64,000 bases of DNA from Phycisphaeraceae bacterium (GCA_020851735.1 JADZCD010000020.1:24008-88007), one strand, 5' to 3'. Positions 26,300 to 35,628 are shown, counted from the stretch's first letter. Translations and numbers: made by a program. Notes: generated by a model from the letters alone, not told the origin.

Positions 26300-27091
26300 A
26301 TGCCCTCATTGGCTATTCATGGCGCTGCCGGCAGGATGGGCCGGCGCTTAATCGCTCTGGCGACGGAAAACTCGAATCTTAAGCTGGTGGCGGCGGTCGA
26401 ATTTCCCGGACACCCGGACCTGGGCAAAGATGCCGGCTCCTTGGCGGGCGTGGGGTCCCTGGGGCTGGGGTTATCGTCGACGCTGGACGTTGAGCCCGAC
26501 GTGATCATCGACTTTTCCTCGCCTCAGGGCACGCGCAAGATCATTCCTCTCTGCGCCCAGCGGAAGATTCCTCTGGTCGTCGGCACCACGGGCTTAACGG
26601 GCGAGGACCACCAGGCCATTGCCCAGGCGGCCGGGCAGACAGCCATCCTGCAGGCAGCGAACATGAGCCTGGGAGTTAATCTCTTGATCGCCCTGGCGGC
26701 GAAGGTCGCGCGCCAGCTCGGCGACGACTACGACATTGAAATCACCGAGGCGCATCATCGCTTCAAAAAGGACTCGCCTTCGGGAACCGCCCTGGCCATC
26801 GCCGGGGCCATCTGCCAGGCCACCGGCAAGTCCGTCGACCGCGACCTGGTCCACGGCCGCCAGGGCGCGGACACCGAGCGCCGCCGCGGGCAGATCGGCA
26901 TGCACGCCTTGCGCTTAGGCGACATCGTCGGCAAGCACGACATCCACTTTGCCAGCTTAGGCGAGGAAATCGTCCTGGCGCATACCGCCACCACCCGCGA
27001 CGTCTTTGCCCGCGGCGCCCTGCGGGCTGCCCAATGGCTGGCGGATAAACCGGCGGGCCGATACAGCATGGCCGACGTGCTGGGGCTGTGA
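26300..27091 (+). CDS. dapB: 4-hydroxy-tetrahydrodipicolinate reductase
   Basis: DapB reduces the dipicolinate precursor in lysine and diaminopimelate synthesis, using NAD(P)H. The 263-residue protein has the Rossmann motif GAAGRMGRR at residues 8-16, the VVGTTG segment, EAHHRFKKDSPSGTAL with the catalytic His-His and Lys, and a conserved GRQGADTERRRGQIG-like block. The ATG at 26300 follows TGGAG. It is a single-gene unit that ends at the shared terminator at 27131-27163. With murA and alr it supports a diaminopimelate-type peptidoglycan. Confidence 0.96.
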   Translation: MPSLAIHGAAGRMGRRLIALATENSNLKLVAAVEFPGHPDLGKDAGSLAGVGSLGLGLSSTLDVEPDVIIDFSSPQGTRKIIPLCAQRKIPLVVGTTGLTGEDHQAIAQAAGQTAILQAANMSLGVNLLIALAAKVARQLGDDYDIEITEAHHRFKKDSPSGTALAIAGAICQATGKSVDRDLVHGRQGADTERRRGQIGMHALRLGDIVGKHDIHFASLGEEIVLAHTATTRDVFARGALRAAQWLADKPAGRYSMADVLGL

Positions 27092-27130
27092 CAGGTGGGG
27101 ATAGGGCAATAGGGATTGGGGACCAGCGAA

Positions 27131-27163
27131 AAAAAAGCCCACCCGGCTAAGGTGGGCTTTATT
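27131..27163. terminator. Bidirectional terminator between dapB and the secretin gene
   Basis: AAAGCCCACC and GGTGGGCTTT form a perfect ten-base stem around a seven-base loop. On the plus strand TTTATT follows; on the minus strand a longer T run follows. It can end both dapB and the leftward secretin gene. Confidence 0.9.
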
Positions 27164-27189
27164 AATTCAGTTTTTCCCGACGTTTTCTC

Positions 27190-30100
27190 TTAGAACGTCT
27201 TGCCCGTGTTGTACTGCTGGGGGTTGCTCAGCAGGCCGGGGTAGAGTTCCTCTTCCATCTCGTTCTGGATGATGATCGAGGGTGTGATCAGGATCAGCAA
27301 CGTCCGTTCGTCTTTAACGTCCACGGTGTTGGTAAAGAGCCGGTTGAGCACGGGAATCTTCGAGAGAATCGGCACGCCGGCCTGAACCTGCACGTCGGCC
27401 ACCAGGCGCTGGCCGCCTAAGAGCAGGGTGCCGCGATCCGGCACGCTGACGGTGGTCTTGACCTGCGTGACCTCCAACTCCGGCTGATCCAGGGGGAACG
27501 AATTGGAGGACACGACGTCGCCGTTGTCGTTCACCACCGTGTTGGTGATGCTCAGGGTACGGAACCGCTTGAGCGTGGCCAGGCTGGGCCGCAGAGTCAA
27601 CGTGACATAGCGGCGATCCGCACTGACCGTGCCTTCCACGTCCATGACCACGCCGGTGTTGATCACGTCCAGCGTGACGTCAAACCCGCCGGTGTCTTCC
27701 ACCGGTTCCAAGTCGCTGATGAAGGACGTCTGCGTGGCCACCAGCACGTAAGCCCGTTGGCCGTTGAAGAAGGTCAACCGCGGCGCGGTCAGCGACACCG
27801 CCTGGCGGCTGGCCTGGGTGGCGTTGAGCAGCACGGACAGGTTGAGCTGATCCAGATATCCGAAGCTGACGTCCATGGAGCGGCCCAGGGTCAGGTCCTG
27901 GCTGGTAAACGACCCGCCCACGCCGGTGGGGCCGACGGTGCTGCGACTGGCAATATTGGCTGAGTCTTGTTCGACCTCGATGCCCGTCCAAGGGCCGGGC
28001 AGGTCGTAAGCGACGTCCATGTCCACGCCCACCTCTTCGAGGAAGTTGTGGTCCACCAGCAGGAAGCGGCCTTCCACGTGGATCTGCACCGCGCGGGATT
28101 CGCGGATCTGTCCCAACAGGTCCATGATCTCCCGATGGTTCTTGGGGGTGGTCTTGACGATCAGGTTGCCATTAAGCTCCTGCACGCTGCTCTGGTCGCC
28201 GCCGTACAGAGCCCATTCGTCCTGCCGGCCGACGGTGTCCTGGAGCAGGGTGGTGATCTCCGTCACCTGCTCCTCGCGGGTGGGCAGTTCTTCTTCATCG
28301 CCCTCCTCGAACGAAGCGCCGCCGCCGCCTTCGCCGGACTCGAGCACGGAGGCTAAGTCAAAATTAGGAGCGTCGGTAAAGTGCGGCACCTGCACCAACA
28401 GGTCGCGGATGTCGTAGACCCGGATCTCCGTGACCCGCGTCAGATTCGATTGGGTGGAAATATGAATGTAACCATCCACGATGGTGTAGATCACCGGGTC
28501 CAGCGGATTGAGCACCGAGGCTTGATCAAGCACCAGTTGCAGGGCTCGTTCCACGGTGACGTTGTCCAATTGGACCGTCACCGGCATGCCCGGCTCGATG
28601 CCCGCCTCGCTTAAGGCTGCCCAGTTGATGTACAAGCTGACGCCCGTGGTGCTGCGGATGTAGCTGAGTACTTCGTCCAGGCGGGCGCCCTCGAAATTCA
28701 TCGGAATCGGCTCACGCAGCTTGGCGGCCACCTTCCGATTCACTTCCGAGTCCATGCTGTCCCCCGCCAGCGCGCCCAGACGCCGGGCCGTGATGGCCGG
28801 CCAATCCGACGGATACGTCACCAGCTGGCTGTCGGGTATGGAATCCACCACCGAATCCACCCGCATCTGGGCTAAGGCCAGGCCGCGATCCCGGATGGCC
28901 TTGCCGTATTGCACGGCGATCCGGCTGTCCTCGATCATCATTTTCACCGCCTGCGTCGCGGCGTTGTTCGGATCCAGGAATAAAGCCTGATCCACCACCT
29001 GCAGGGCTTCGTCGTATTTCAATTCCCGCCGCAGCTCCGCGGCCCGCATCAGCAGCCGCTGCACTTCGCGATCGGTCTGATCAATCGCCTCGCGGCGGCG
29101 CTTGTCCGAGTCCTCCGCGCGTTGCTGGATGATCTGCTGTTCCTGTTGGGCCCGGGAGGCCTGTTCCTGATCAGCGATCTTCGAGCCCAGCAACACCGCT
29201 TGTTCACGCAACTGGGAATACTGGCTGACCGGCAGGAACCGCTGATTGCGGTCCAGCATCACCTTGGCCTGGGCCACCAGTTCCTGGGCGGCGGTGAAAT
29301 TCCGCGCCTGCAGGCTCTGGTCAGCCTGATTGAGCAGTTGCTGGAATTCGGCCACGGTCATGTTCTCGCCGAGCGTGCGGTTCAGGCGCTGCTCGTCGAG
29401 CAGATTGGTGGGCACAAATTGCTCACTGAGTTTGCTCTGCACCGCGGTCTGACCTTGCCGGGCTTCCTGATTACCGGGGTCCAGTTCCAGGGCCTTGGCG
29501 TAGGCCTCCGCGGCCAGGCGATATTGGCTTTGTTTCTCCGCTTCCCGGGCTTCGGCGACCTTCTGCTGCGCGTAGACCTTGCGCATCTTGCCCAACAGGT
29601 CGCTGGATGCCGCCGCGGGCGCAGCGGCCGCCGGCGCGGTTCCTTCGGCTGCGGGCGCAGCGGGAGACACGGCGGTTTCACTGGCCAGCGGGACCGGCTC
29701 AAGCGTCGGGGCCGGCGTGGGCTGGGGTTCACCCTCCACGGCAACTTCCGCAGACGCCGCGGGGGGCGCCACGGGGGGTTCGACCACCACGTCCTCAACC
29801 GCCGCCTCGCCGGCCTGCGAGCTGGCGATGGCTGCCGCTTCCGCGGAGGCCATGTCGGCAGAGCCGGGCGTCGCCGAGGCCAGCACCTGCCGGGTCGCTT
29901 TCCGCTCGGAGATCAATTGCAGTTGCTGCTTGATGCGTTCCTGTTCAAACCAGCCCAAGTCAATGCCGCTGGCCTGGACGGCCTGGAGCTTCTTCTCGGC
30001 GGCATCCAGGCGATCGGCTTCCAGGTCGGCCTGGGCTTCGCTGATGGCCGCCCGCGCGGCTGCCTCATCAGGGAACAGGCTGCGGCGGGTTTCCGCCAGG

Positions 30101-30495
30101 CGCGCCTGGGCCAGGTTGCGGGTGGCTTGATCGGAAGCGGTGTTATTCACCACCGCCTCATAAAGCGTCACCGCCCGAGGCAGCTGGCCGGACCGGCGGG
30201 CTTGATCCGCCTGGGCCAACAGCTCCTTGGGGTCGCCGCTGGTCCGGGTGCGCCGGTCCAGGTCCTGGAGGGTTTGATAGTACAGAAGCCTTTGTTCGCT
30301 ATTGGCCAATCCGACCGGGTCTACTTTCCGCAGCACCCCACGGGCTGCGTCGTAGTCCCCTTGTCGGTATTGCTCCAATCCCTTCTGGAGCAGTTCAGCG
30401 GCGCTCGGGGCGCTCTGCTCCGCCCAGACAGGGTGGGATGCCATGGTGAATAAGGCGACGATGACCAACAGGCGCTTGAGCTTGCCACCAGACAA
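27190..30495 (-). CDS. Secretin (type II/IV pilus-like) with long TPR N-terminus
   Basis: The 1101-residue protein is a predicted outer-membrane secretin. A signal peptide (KRLLVIVALFTMASHPVWA) is followed by TPR-like helices (to about residue 220), a Pro/Ala-rich linker near 250-310, and a second TPR/coiled-coil region (to about 545). Then come an N0-like domain (SYIRSTTGVSLYINW), an N1-type domain ending at NLIVKTTPKNHREIMDLL, and the secretin core with TVSVPDRGTLLLGG and VPILSKIPVLNRLF. I chose the TTG at 30495: AAGGAGG lies seven bases before it and the signal peptide follows at once. An ATG eleven codons upstream has a weak site. It stands alone, without gsp/pil partners. Confidence 0.85.
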   Translation of the reverse strand: MSGGKLKRLLVIVALFTMASHPVWAEQSAPSAAELLQKGLEQYRQGDYDAARGVLRKVDPVGLANSEQRLLYYQTLQDLDRRTRTSGDPKELLAQADQARRSGQLPRAVTLYEAVVNNTASDQATRNLAQARLAETRRSLFPDEAAARAAISEAQADLEADRLDAAEKKLQAVQASGIDLGWFEQERIKQQLQLISERKATRQVLASATPGSADMASAEAAAIASSQAGEAAVEDVVVEPPVAPPAASAEVAVEGEPQPTPAPTLEPVPLASETAVSPAAPAAEGTAPAAAAPAAASSDLLGKMRKVYAQQKVAEAREAEKQSQYRLAAEAYAKALELDPGNQEARQGQTAVQSKLSEQFVPTNLLDEQRLNRTLGENMTVAEFQQLLNQADQSLQARNFTAAQELVAQAKVMLDRNQRFLPVSQYSQLREQAVLLGSKIADQEQASRAQQEQQIIQQRAEDSDKRRREAIDQTDREVQRLLMRAAELRRELKYDEALQVVDQALFLDPNNAATQAVKMMIEDSRIAVQYGKAIRDRGLALAQMRVDSVVDSIPDSQLVTYPSDWPAITARRLGALAGDSMDSEVNRKVAAKLREPIPMNFEGARLDEVLSYIRSTTGVSLYINWAALSEAGIEPGMPVTVQLDNVTVERALQLVLDQASVLNPLDPVIYTIVDGYIHISTQSNLTRVTEIRVYDIRDLLVQVPHFTDAPNFDLASVLESGEGGGGASFEEGDEEELPTREEQVTEITTLLQDTVGRQDEWALYGGDQSSVQELNGNLIVKTTPKNHREIMDLLGQIRESRAVQIHVEGRFLLVDHNFLEEVGVDMDVAYDLPGPWTGIEVEQDSANIASRSTVGPTGVGGSFTSQDLTLGRSMDVSFGYLDQLNLSVLLNATQASRQAVSLTAPRLTFFNGQRAYVLVATQTSFISDLEPVEDTGGFDVTLDVINTGVVMDVEGTVSADRRYVTLTLRPSLATLKRFRTLSITNTVVNDNGDVVSSNSFPLDQPELEVTQVKTTVSVPDRGTLLLGGQRLVADVQVQAGVPILSKIPVLNRLFTNTVDVKDERTLLILITPSIIIQNEMEEELYPGLLSNPQQYNTGKTF

Positions 30496-30896
30496 CGCAA
30501 AGCCTCCTTCGCTGCGGGTATGAGCCATCCGTCGTTCAATCAGTTTGGGGCGACCTCGGCTCGCTTCGGTCCAAGCGAACACATTCGGCAGGGGATGCCA
30601 CAGGGTTACACCCGTGAGCAGCACTCCTCAGGGTGAGGCTAGTCTAAAAGTCCAACGGGTCCGCTGCAAGTGACGAAAATTCATTCCGTGACTTTTTTTT
30701 AGTCCCACCCAAGCGTTATCCCCCGCTGCCGGCCTCAGCGGCCGGTGGTTATTCCACCCCTTAAGCTGATATCCCCAAACACCCGGTCTCTGGATATTCC
30801 CGCTGTTCTGCCGTAAAAGGAAGGGGTAAAGTCAATCCCCACCCTCTTGGCCCCCGCCTGAAAACGGTCGGCAAAGGATCCCCCGAAGGAATCCCC
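30496..30896. other. Divergent gap between the secretin and epimerase genes
   Basis: These 401 bases must hold promoters for both directions. A T-rich stretch at 30690-30700 is the only AT-rich island and may be part of a promoter. AAGGAGG for the secretin start lies at its left edge and GAAGGA for the epimerase at its right edge. I see no gene or repeat. Confidence 0.5.
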
Positions 30897-31814
30897 ATGT
30901 CCTCGCTTATTACCGTCACCGGGGCCGCAGGCCGGCTTGGACAAACTCTCTGCCGGGAGCTGCGGGCCCAGAATATGGAAGTTTTGGGGATAGATCGCCA
31001 GCCTTGCCCGCAAGCATCCTGGCCCATGATCCAGGCGGATCTGACCAACCCCAGGGATCTGGCCGGCCCCATGAAGGGCACGGGCGTCGTCGTCCACCTG
31101 GCCAACTTCCCCGGCGAAGACCCCGGCCGAAGCATGGCCCGTTTTCTGGAAAACGTGTCCATCAACACCCATGTTTTCGACGCCGCGCAGAAGGCGGGGG
31201 CCAAAAAGATCGTTTTCGCCAGCTCCATTCAGGTTGTCGGCGGCGATCGCACTCTTTCCCAGTTGGCGCAGCCCAGCCTACTGCCTTACCTGCCCCTGGA
31301 CAGCCAGACCCCCGCCTGCTTGCGTAACGGCTACGCCCTAAGCAAATATCTGGGCGAGCAGATGCTGCGCTATTTCGCCGACCGGTTCCAGATCTCCGGC
31401 ATCGCCATGCGGCTGCCTTGGCTGGTCGACAGCGACGGCCTTAAGAATCTGCGGCAGGACCGCCCCACAAAACCCGTTTCCTGGATGCCCCTGGACCAGG
31501 CGTTCTCTTTTCTGACCTATGCCGACGCCGCCCGCCTGATCGCCCGGATCATCCAAACCGACCTGCCGGGCATGCGAACCTATCTGCCGGCCGCCAATCG
31601 GCCCTATCTGGACCTGCCTCTGCCGCAGATCGTCCGGACCTATTTCCCCACCGTGCCTTTACGCCAGCCCGTAGACCAGCTCCAGGGACTGGTGGATACC
31701 GGCCAAATCCAGCAAGAGACGGGCTGGTCACCCCAGGATCTGCTTTTTTATCCCGACCCGCCCTGCCCCGCTTGCTCTCACCCGGCCGGCCCCCCGGCCA
31801 AACCCGTCGCTTAA
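30897..31814 (+). CDS. NAD-dependent epimerase/dehydratase family protein
   Basis: This 305-residue extended short-chain dehydrogenase has the nucleotide-binding motif TGAAGRLG at residues 8-15, VVHLANF, the serine of ASSIQVVG and the catalytic YALSKYLGE. Such enzymes interconvert nucleotide sugars, but the C-terminal substrate part is not diagnostic. The ATG at 30897 follows GAAGGAATCCCC. The tail after about residue 285 is Pro/Cys-rich (CPACSHPAGPPAKP), probably disordered or metal-binding. rpmA starts 118 bases downstream; a link between them is not expected. Confidence 0.85.
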   Translation: MSSLITVTGAAGRLGQTLCRELRAQNMEVLGIDRQPCPQASWPMIQADLTNPRDLAGPMKGTGVVVHLANFPGEDPGRSMARFLENVSINTHVFDAAQKAGAKKIVFASSIQVVGGDRTLSQLAQPSLLPYLPLDSQTPACLRNGYALSKYLGEQMLRYFADRFQISGIAMRLPWLVDSDGLKNLRQDRPTKPVSWMPLDQAFSFLTYADAARLIARIIQTDLPGMRTYLPAANRPYLDLPLPQIVRTYFPTVPLRQPVDQLQGLVDTGQIQQETGWSPQDLLFYPDPPCPACSHPAGPPAKPVA

Positions 31815-31932
31815 AGGGCTTGCTCTAAGGGTGGGACGCTGGTTATAGTATGGGGCTCCCGTCGGCTTGGCCGATAGGCGTAGCGGGGGGTTGATTCCCG
31901 CCTAAACGACGTCTGCATAAGGTTTGAATGTC

Positions 31933-32178
31933 ATGGCACATAAGAAGGGTCAAGGCAGCACCAAGAACGGGCGCGACTCCAATCCGCAGTACCGGGGCAT
32001 CAAGCTCTACGGCGGGCAGCAGGCGGTGGCGGGCAACATTATCGTCCGCCAGTGCGGCACGCCGTTTAAGCCCGGTCACGCCGTGGGCATCGGCCGGGAC
32101 CACACCCTGTACGCCTTGATCGACGGCGTGGTGGAGTACCAAGGCCGGCGGGTGCACATCCGCCCCGCACAGGGTTGA
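31933..32178 (+). CDS. rpmA: 50S ribosomal protein L27
   Basis: bL27 reaches the peptidyl-transferase centre with its N-terminus. The 81-residue product starts [22 protein letters not shown] and has the typical [15 protein letters not shown] and [12 protein letters not shown] segments. There is no N-terminal propeptide of the Firmicutes kind. The ATG at 31933 begins the mature-type sequence; an in-frame TTG three codons earlier is unlikely. rplU, normally just upstream, is absent; an epimerase gene is there instead. obgE follows, keeping the common rpmA-obgE pair. Confidence 0.97.
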   Translation: MAHKKGQGSTKNGRDSNPQYRGIKLYGGQQAVAGNIIVRQCGTPFKPGHAVGIGRDHTLYALIDGVVEYQGRRVHIRPAQG

Positions 32179-32218
32179 AGTTTTTTTCAGCCCACCGCTT
32201 TTACCAAGACACTGTGAT

Positions 32219-32245
32219 GGGGCGCTTCGTGGCGCCCTTTTTCTT
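32219..32245 (+). terminator. Rho-independent terminator after rpmA
   Basis: GGGCGC, six bases, GCGCCC forms a six-base GC stem followed by TTTTTCTTT. It lies 42 bases after the rpmA stop and 30 before the obgE start, so rpmA and obgE may be only partly co-transcribed. Confidence 0.8.
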
Positions 32246-32274
32246 TGCTCCAACTTTGAGGTAGACACCACACC

Positions 32275-33300
32275 GTGTTTGTCGATCAGGCGATCATCTT
32301 GATCCGCAGCGGCCGCGGCGGCGACGGCAAAGCCAGCTTCCGGCGGGAAAAATACATTCCCAAGGGCGGCCCCGACGGCGGCGACGGCGGACGCGGCGGA
32401 CACGTGGTGATCCAGGCCAAGGCCGGCCTGGACACGCTCCTGGACTTTGCCGGGCGCCACCACTGGGACGCCGAGGACGGCCAGCCGGGCGGCAGCCGGC
32501 AGATGCACGGCCGCGACGGCCAGGACCTGCTCATCGCCGTCCCGCCGGGCACGCTGGTGTACGACGACCAGACCGGCGAACTGATCGTCGACCTGGATCA
32601 TCCGGGCGCGAGCCTGATGCTCGCCGAGGGCGGCAAGGGCGGCTTGGGCAACGAGCACTTTAAGAGCTCCACCAACCAGACGCCCACCGAATTCACCCCC
32701 GGGGAACAGCCCGTCGAACGCCGGCTGCGCCTGGAACTCAAACTCATCGCCGACGTCGGGCTGATCGGCAAACCCAATGCGGGCAAATCGACTCTCCTAA
32801 GCCGAATTTCCCGGGCCCGACCCAAAATCGCTGATTACCCGTTCACCACCCTGGAGCCCAACCTGGGTATCGCCGAGCTTTCGGGCCATCGCCGGCTGGT
32901 AGTGGCCGACATTCCCGGGCTGATCGAAGGCGCGCACCGCGGGCTGGGCCTGGGCACGCGCTTCCTGCGCCACATCGAGCGCACCCGCCTGCTGGTGCAT
33001 CTGCTGGAATGGGAGCCGACCGACGGGTCGACGGCCATGGAAAATTATCGCGTGATCCGCACGGAATTGGCCAGCTATTCCCCCGCCCTGGCCGCCAAGC
33101 CCGAGCTGGTGGTGCTGACCAAGATCGACTTGCTGGCCAACGAAACCGATCGGCGCCTGGCCTGCGATATGATTCAGCAGGAGCTGGGCATCCCCGTGCT
33201 GGCGCTCAGCAGCATCTCCGGCCAGGGCTTAACCGAGCTTCTGGAAGCCTGCTGGCAGCAGGTCGGGCAGGATCGGCTCACCCCGACCTGGTCGGAGTAA
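32275..33300 (+). CDS. obgE: GTPase Obg/CgtA
   Basis: Obg is a ribosome-associated GTPase needed for 50S maturation. The 341-residue protein has the glycine-rich Obg fold (GRGGDGKASFRREKYIPKGG, GDGGRGG) in residues 1-160. The G domain follows, with P-loop GKPNAGKST, the switch region YPFTTLEPNLG, DIPGL, and TKIDLL. It lacks the extra C-terminal OCT domain, like the E. coli-type short forms. The start is GTG at 32275 with GAGGTAG upstream. Location behind rpmA is standard. Confidence 0.96.
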   Translation: MFVDQAIILIRSGRGGDGKASFRREKYIPKGGPDGGDGGRGGHVVIQAKAGLDTLLDFAGRHHWDAEDGQPGGSRQMHGRDGQDLLIAVPPGTLVYDDQTGELIVDLDHPGASLMLAEGGKGGLGNEHFKSSTNQTPTEFTPGEQPVERRLRLELKLIADVGLIGKPNAGKSTLLSRISRARPKIADYPFTTLEPNLGIAELSGHRRLVVADIPGLIEGAHRGLGLGTRFLRHIERTRLLVHLLEWEPTDGSTAMENYRVIRTELASYSPALAAKPELVVLTKIDLLANETDRRLACDMIQQELGIPVLALSSISGQGLTELLEACWQQVGQDRLTPTWSE

Positions 33301-33336
33301 TCCGTTAGACTTTGCAGGCATCCTTCCGAGCCCCCC

Positions 33337-34107
33337 ATGGACGTCAACCTACTGGCTGTGAGCGTCGGCAACACCCGCACCCGCCTGGGCGCCTTTAGCG
33401 CCGGTAAACTGGTGCGCGTCGAAGCGGTCCCCAACGATCAACCCGCCGTGCTGGAAACAGCCTCGGCCGCCCTGCTTGAATCGCTGGCGGATCTGGACAA
33501 CCCGCAGGTGCTCTTAGCCTCGGTCAATCCGGCGCAGGAAGAAGTCGTCGAGCGCGTCGTCAGTCAACGCTGGAAGCAGCCGCTGCTGCGGGCCGAACGC
33601 GACGTGCCGATCCCCATCGGCCGCCAACTGGACCCGCACACGCTGGTGGGCGAAGACCGGTTGCTCAACGCCGCGGCCGCGTACGACGTGCTCAAGCAGG
33701 CCTGCGTCATCGTGGATGCCGGCACCGCCATCACCGTCGATTTCGTCGACGGGGCCGGCACGTTCCACGGCGGCGCCATCGGGCCCGGCGCCCGCATGAT
33801 GCTGGCCAGCCTCCACCAGCACACGGCCCTCTTGCCGGAGATCGACATGGCCCGCCCGCTGGAGCCGGTGGGCCACAATACCGCCGAAGCCATGCGGTCG
33901 GCGGTGTTCCATGGTCTGCGCGGCATGGTGCGGGAACTGGTTGAACAATACGCCGAGGCGGCCGGGGCGTATCCGCTGGTGGTGGCCACCGGCGGCGACG
34001 CGGAACTGCTCTTTGCCGATTTTCCTCTCGTCGAACGGCTGGTTCCGGACTTGACGCTCCTGGGCCTGGCGGTGACGTTACGCACTTCCTTAGCTGACGA
34101 ATCCTGA
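33337..34107 (+). CDS. coaX: Type III pantothenate kinase
   Basis: CoaX phosphorylates pantothenate, the first step of coenzyme A synthesis, and is insensitive to CoA feedback. The 256-residue protein has the ASKHA-fold N-terminus LLAVSVGNTRTRLGAF, GEDRLLNAAAAYD, the catalytic strand IVDAGTAITVDFVD, and GGAIGPGARMMLASL. VVATGGDAELL near the end completes the ATP site. It follows obgE by 36 bases and precedes the MnmE-like gene by 58 bases, so these are likely one transcription unit. Confidence 0.94.
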   Translation: MDVNLLAVSVGNTRTRLGAFSAGKLVRVEAVPNDQPAVLETASAALLESLADLDNPQVLLASVNPAQEEVVERVVSQRWKQPLLRAERDVPIPIGRQLDPHTLVGEDRLLNAAAAYDVLKQACVIVDAGTAITVDFVDGAGTFHGGAIGPGARMMLASLHQHTALLPEIDMARPLEPVGHNTAEAMRSAVFHGLRGMVRELVEQYAEAAGAYPLVVATGGDAELLFADFPLVERLVPDLTLLGLAVTLRTSLADES

Positions 34108-34165
34108 GGGTGCCCAGCCGTCCCGGCGTTTGTCCTTGGCGGCTTAACCCAGAGAATCCACAGCG

Positions 34166-35227
34166 GTGACGCAATTGCCCACCCACAGCGTGCTGGCTAC
34201 AGCTCCTAATCCCGGCGCGGTGGCCATCATCCACGTGGTCGGACCCGCCACGCGCCAAGTGATCTCGCAGCTGACCGGCCGCCAGACGTGGACGCCCGGC
34301 CGCCTTTATCTATCCGACTTCGCGGGCATCGATCAGGGACTGGCGGTGCTGTTCGATGACCAAAGCGCCCAGATCACGCCCCACGGCGGCCCGCGCGTGG
34401 GGCAGAAGATCCTCGCGCAATTGGCCCAATATGGCGCTCCGCCCGCGGGCGATCCGGTCGATGCCGCGCTCTTGTTCCCCGAAGCGGAGAGCGATCTGGA
34501 AGCGGACATGCTCTGGACCCTCGCCCAGGCCCACAGCCCCGCGGCCGTCGACCTCCTGCTCGCCCAACCTCCGCTTTGGCAGGCGTGGCTTGCGGAGGAT
34601 CCCCAGATGCGTCGGGCCCTGCCGGACATTCTTGGGGACAGCGCTGTTTGGGAACGCCTGCTCAACCCCCCCACCGTGGTGGTGGCGGGACTGCCGAACG
34701 TGGGTAAAAGCACCTTGACTAATCGCCTTCTAGGCCGGTCCGCCAGCCTGGTGGCGGATCTGCCGGGCACCACCCGCGACTGGGTGGGCGGATTGATCGA
34801 GATCCACGGTTTGGCTCTGCACTGGATCGACACCCCCGGCCTGCGCGTCAGTCCCGATCCCTTAGAGCAGGCCGCCATCGCCGCGGCGGGCCAGGTGCTC
34901 AGCCAAGCCGACGTCCTGATCGCTCTGCGCGACCCTTCGGCCGCCTGGCCCGAGCCGGACGCCCTGCCCCGCGTGCCGGATCTATGGGTGCTGAACAAAA
35001 TGGACCTGCTGAAAAATCAACCGCCGGGGCGGCAGCGCCTCCATGACCTGGCCATCAGCAGCCTGACCGGTCAAGGCCTGGATTTGCTGGAAGAGAAAAT
35101 CGCCGCGGCCTTAGGCTGGCCAGACCAACCCGTCGCCCAGCTCTGGGCCTTTTCGCCGCGTCTGCGGGCAGCCTGTCAAAGCCGCGCCGCCACCGAAGTG
35201 GAACGTTACGCCCGCCGACGAATCTGA
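34166..35227 (+). CDS. Truncated MnmE-like GTPase
   Basis: This 353-residue protein has an intact G domain: P-loop GLPNVGKST (near residue 176), DLPGTTRD, the DTPG box and NKMDLL. Its N-terminal segment resembles the MnmE tetrahydrofolate-binding domain, but the protein is about 100 residues shorter than MnmE (normally about 450). The C-terminus ends VERYARRRI and lacks the MnmE catalytic motif CxGK. So it probably does not modify tRNA. The start is GTG at 34166. It is a degenerate relative, which I recall as occurring in planctomycetes beside true mnmE; whether a true copy exists elsewhere is unknown. Confidence 0.75.
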   Translation: MTQLPTHSVLATAPNPGAVAIIHVVGPATRQVISQLTGRQTWTPGRLYLSDFAGIDQGLAVLFDDQSAQITPHGGPRVGQKILAQLAQYGAPPAGDPVDAALLFPEAESDLEADMLWTLAQAHSPAAVDLLLAQPPLWQAWLAEDPQMRRALPDILGDSAVWERLLNPPTVVVAGLPNVGKSTLTNRLLGRSASLVADLPGTTRDWVGGLIEIHGLALHWIDTPGLRVSPDPLEQAAIAAAGQVLSQADVLIALRDPSAAWPEPDALPRVPDLWVLNKMDLLKNQPPGRQRLHDLAISSLTGQGLDLLEEKIAAALGWPDQPVAQLWAFSPRLRAACQSRAATEVERYARRRI

Positions 35228-35355
35228 TCTATGCTTAGCGGATAGACATCCCCGCCCCATGCTTCCGGCCTGCCCCCCCCGGCCCCACCTTGTTCGCCCC
35301 CTCCCCCCTCCGCGCCCACCCGTTCCCCCCCGGCCATCCCAAGGCCATGTGAAAT

Positions 35356-35628
35356 CTACAGCTCCAGGCCGCTCCGCTTGGTCTTTTTCTTGCGGGCTCC
35401 GCTGTTTTCCGCCATCGCCTTAAGAATCACCGGCACGATGTCAGGGAAAAGCTCCTTGGGATAGTGGCCCAGAATCACTCCCTGCACCATCTCGTTCTGG
35501 TGAGCAAACCACTCCACCAGGCGGGACGTCACGGACACCTGGGTCATGCCGCGATTCTCGCTGATGGTCGCCAACCGGTCCTTGGCTTCCGGGGTCAACT
35601 CAATTCTCATGATGACTCGTTTTGCCAT
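35356..35628 (-). CDS. Small ribbon-helix-helix-like protein, copy 1
   Basis: The 90-residue protein starts MAKRVIMRIELTPEAKDRL: a basic strand followed by a helix, as in MetJ/Arc repressors, with the turn ENRGMTQVSVTSRLVEWF. Such folds bind DNA as dimers. The C-terminus is basic (KKKTKR). It is clearly related to the next protein through GMTQ, SRLV, WF, QN and ILG at the same spacing. The ATG at 35628 has AGGATGAGG before it. Role unknown; a regulator or antitoxin-like protein are possibilities, but no toxin partner is visible. Confidence 0.7.
   Translation of the reverse strand: MAKRVIMRIELTPEAKDRLATISENRGMTQVSVTSRLVEWFAHQNEMVQGVILGHYPKELFPDIVPVILKAMAENSGARKKKTKRSGLEL

Noticed and set aside
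29122..30453. 443-codon plus-strand frame opposite the secretin gene
   Set aside because: Low-complexity Gly/Arg/Leu composition and no motifs; the secretin on the other strand is well supported.
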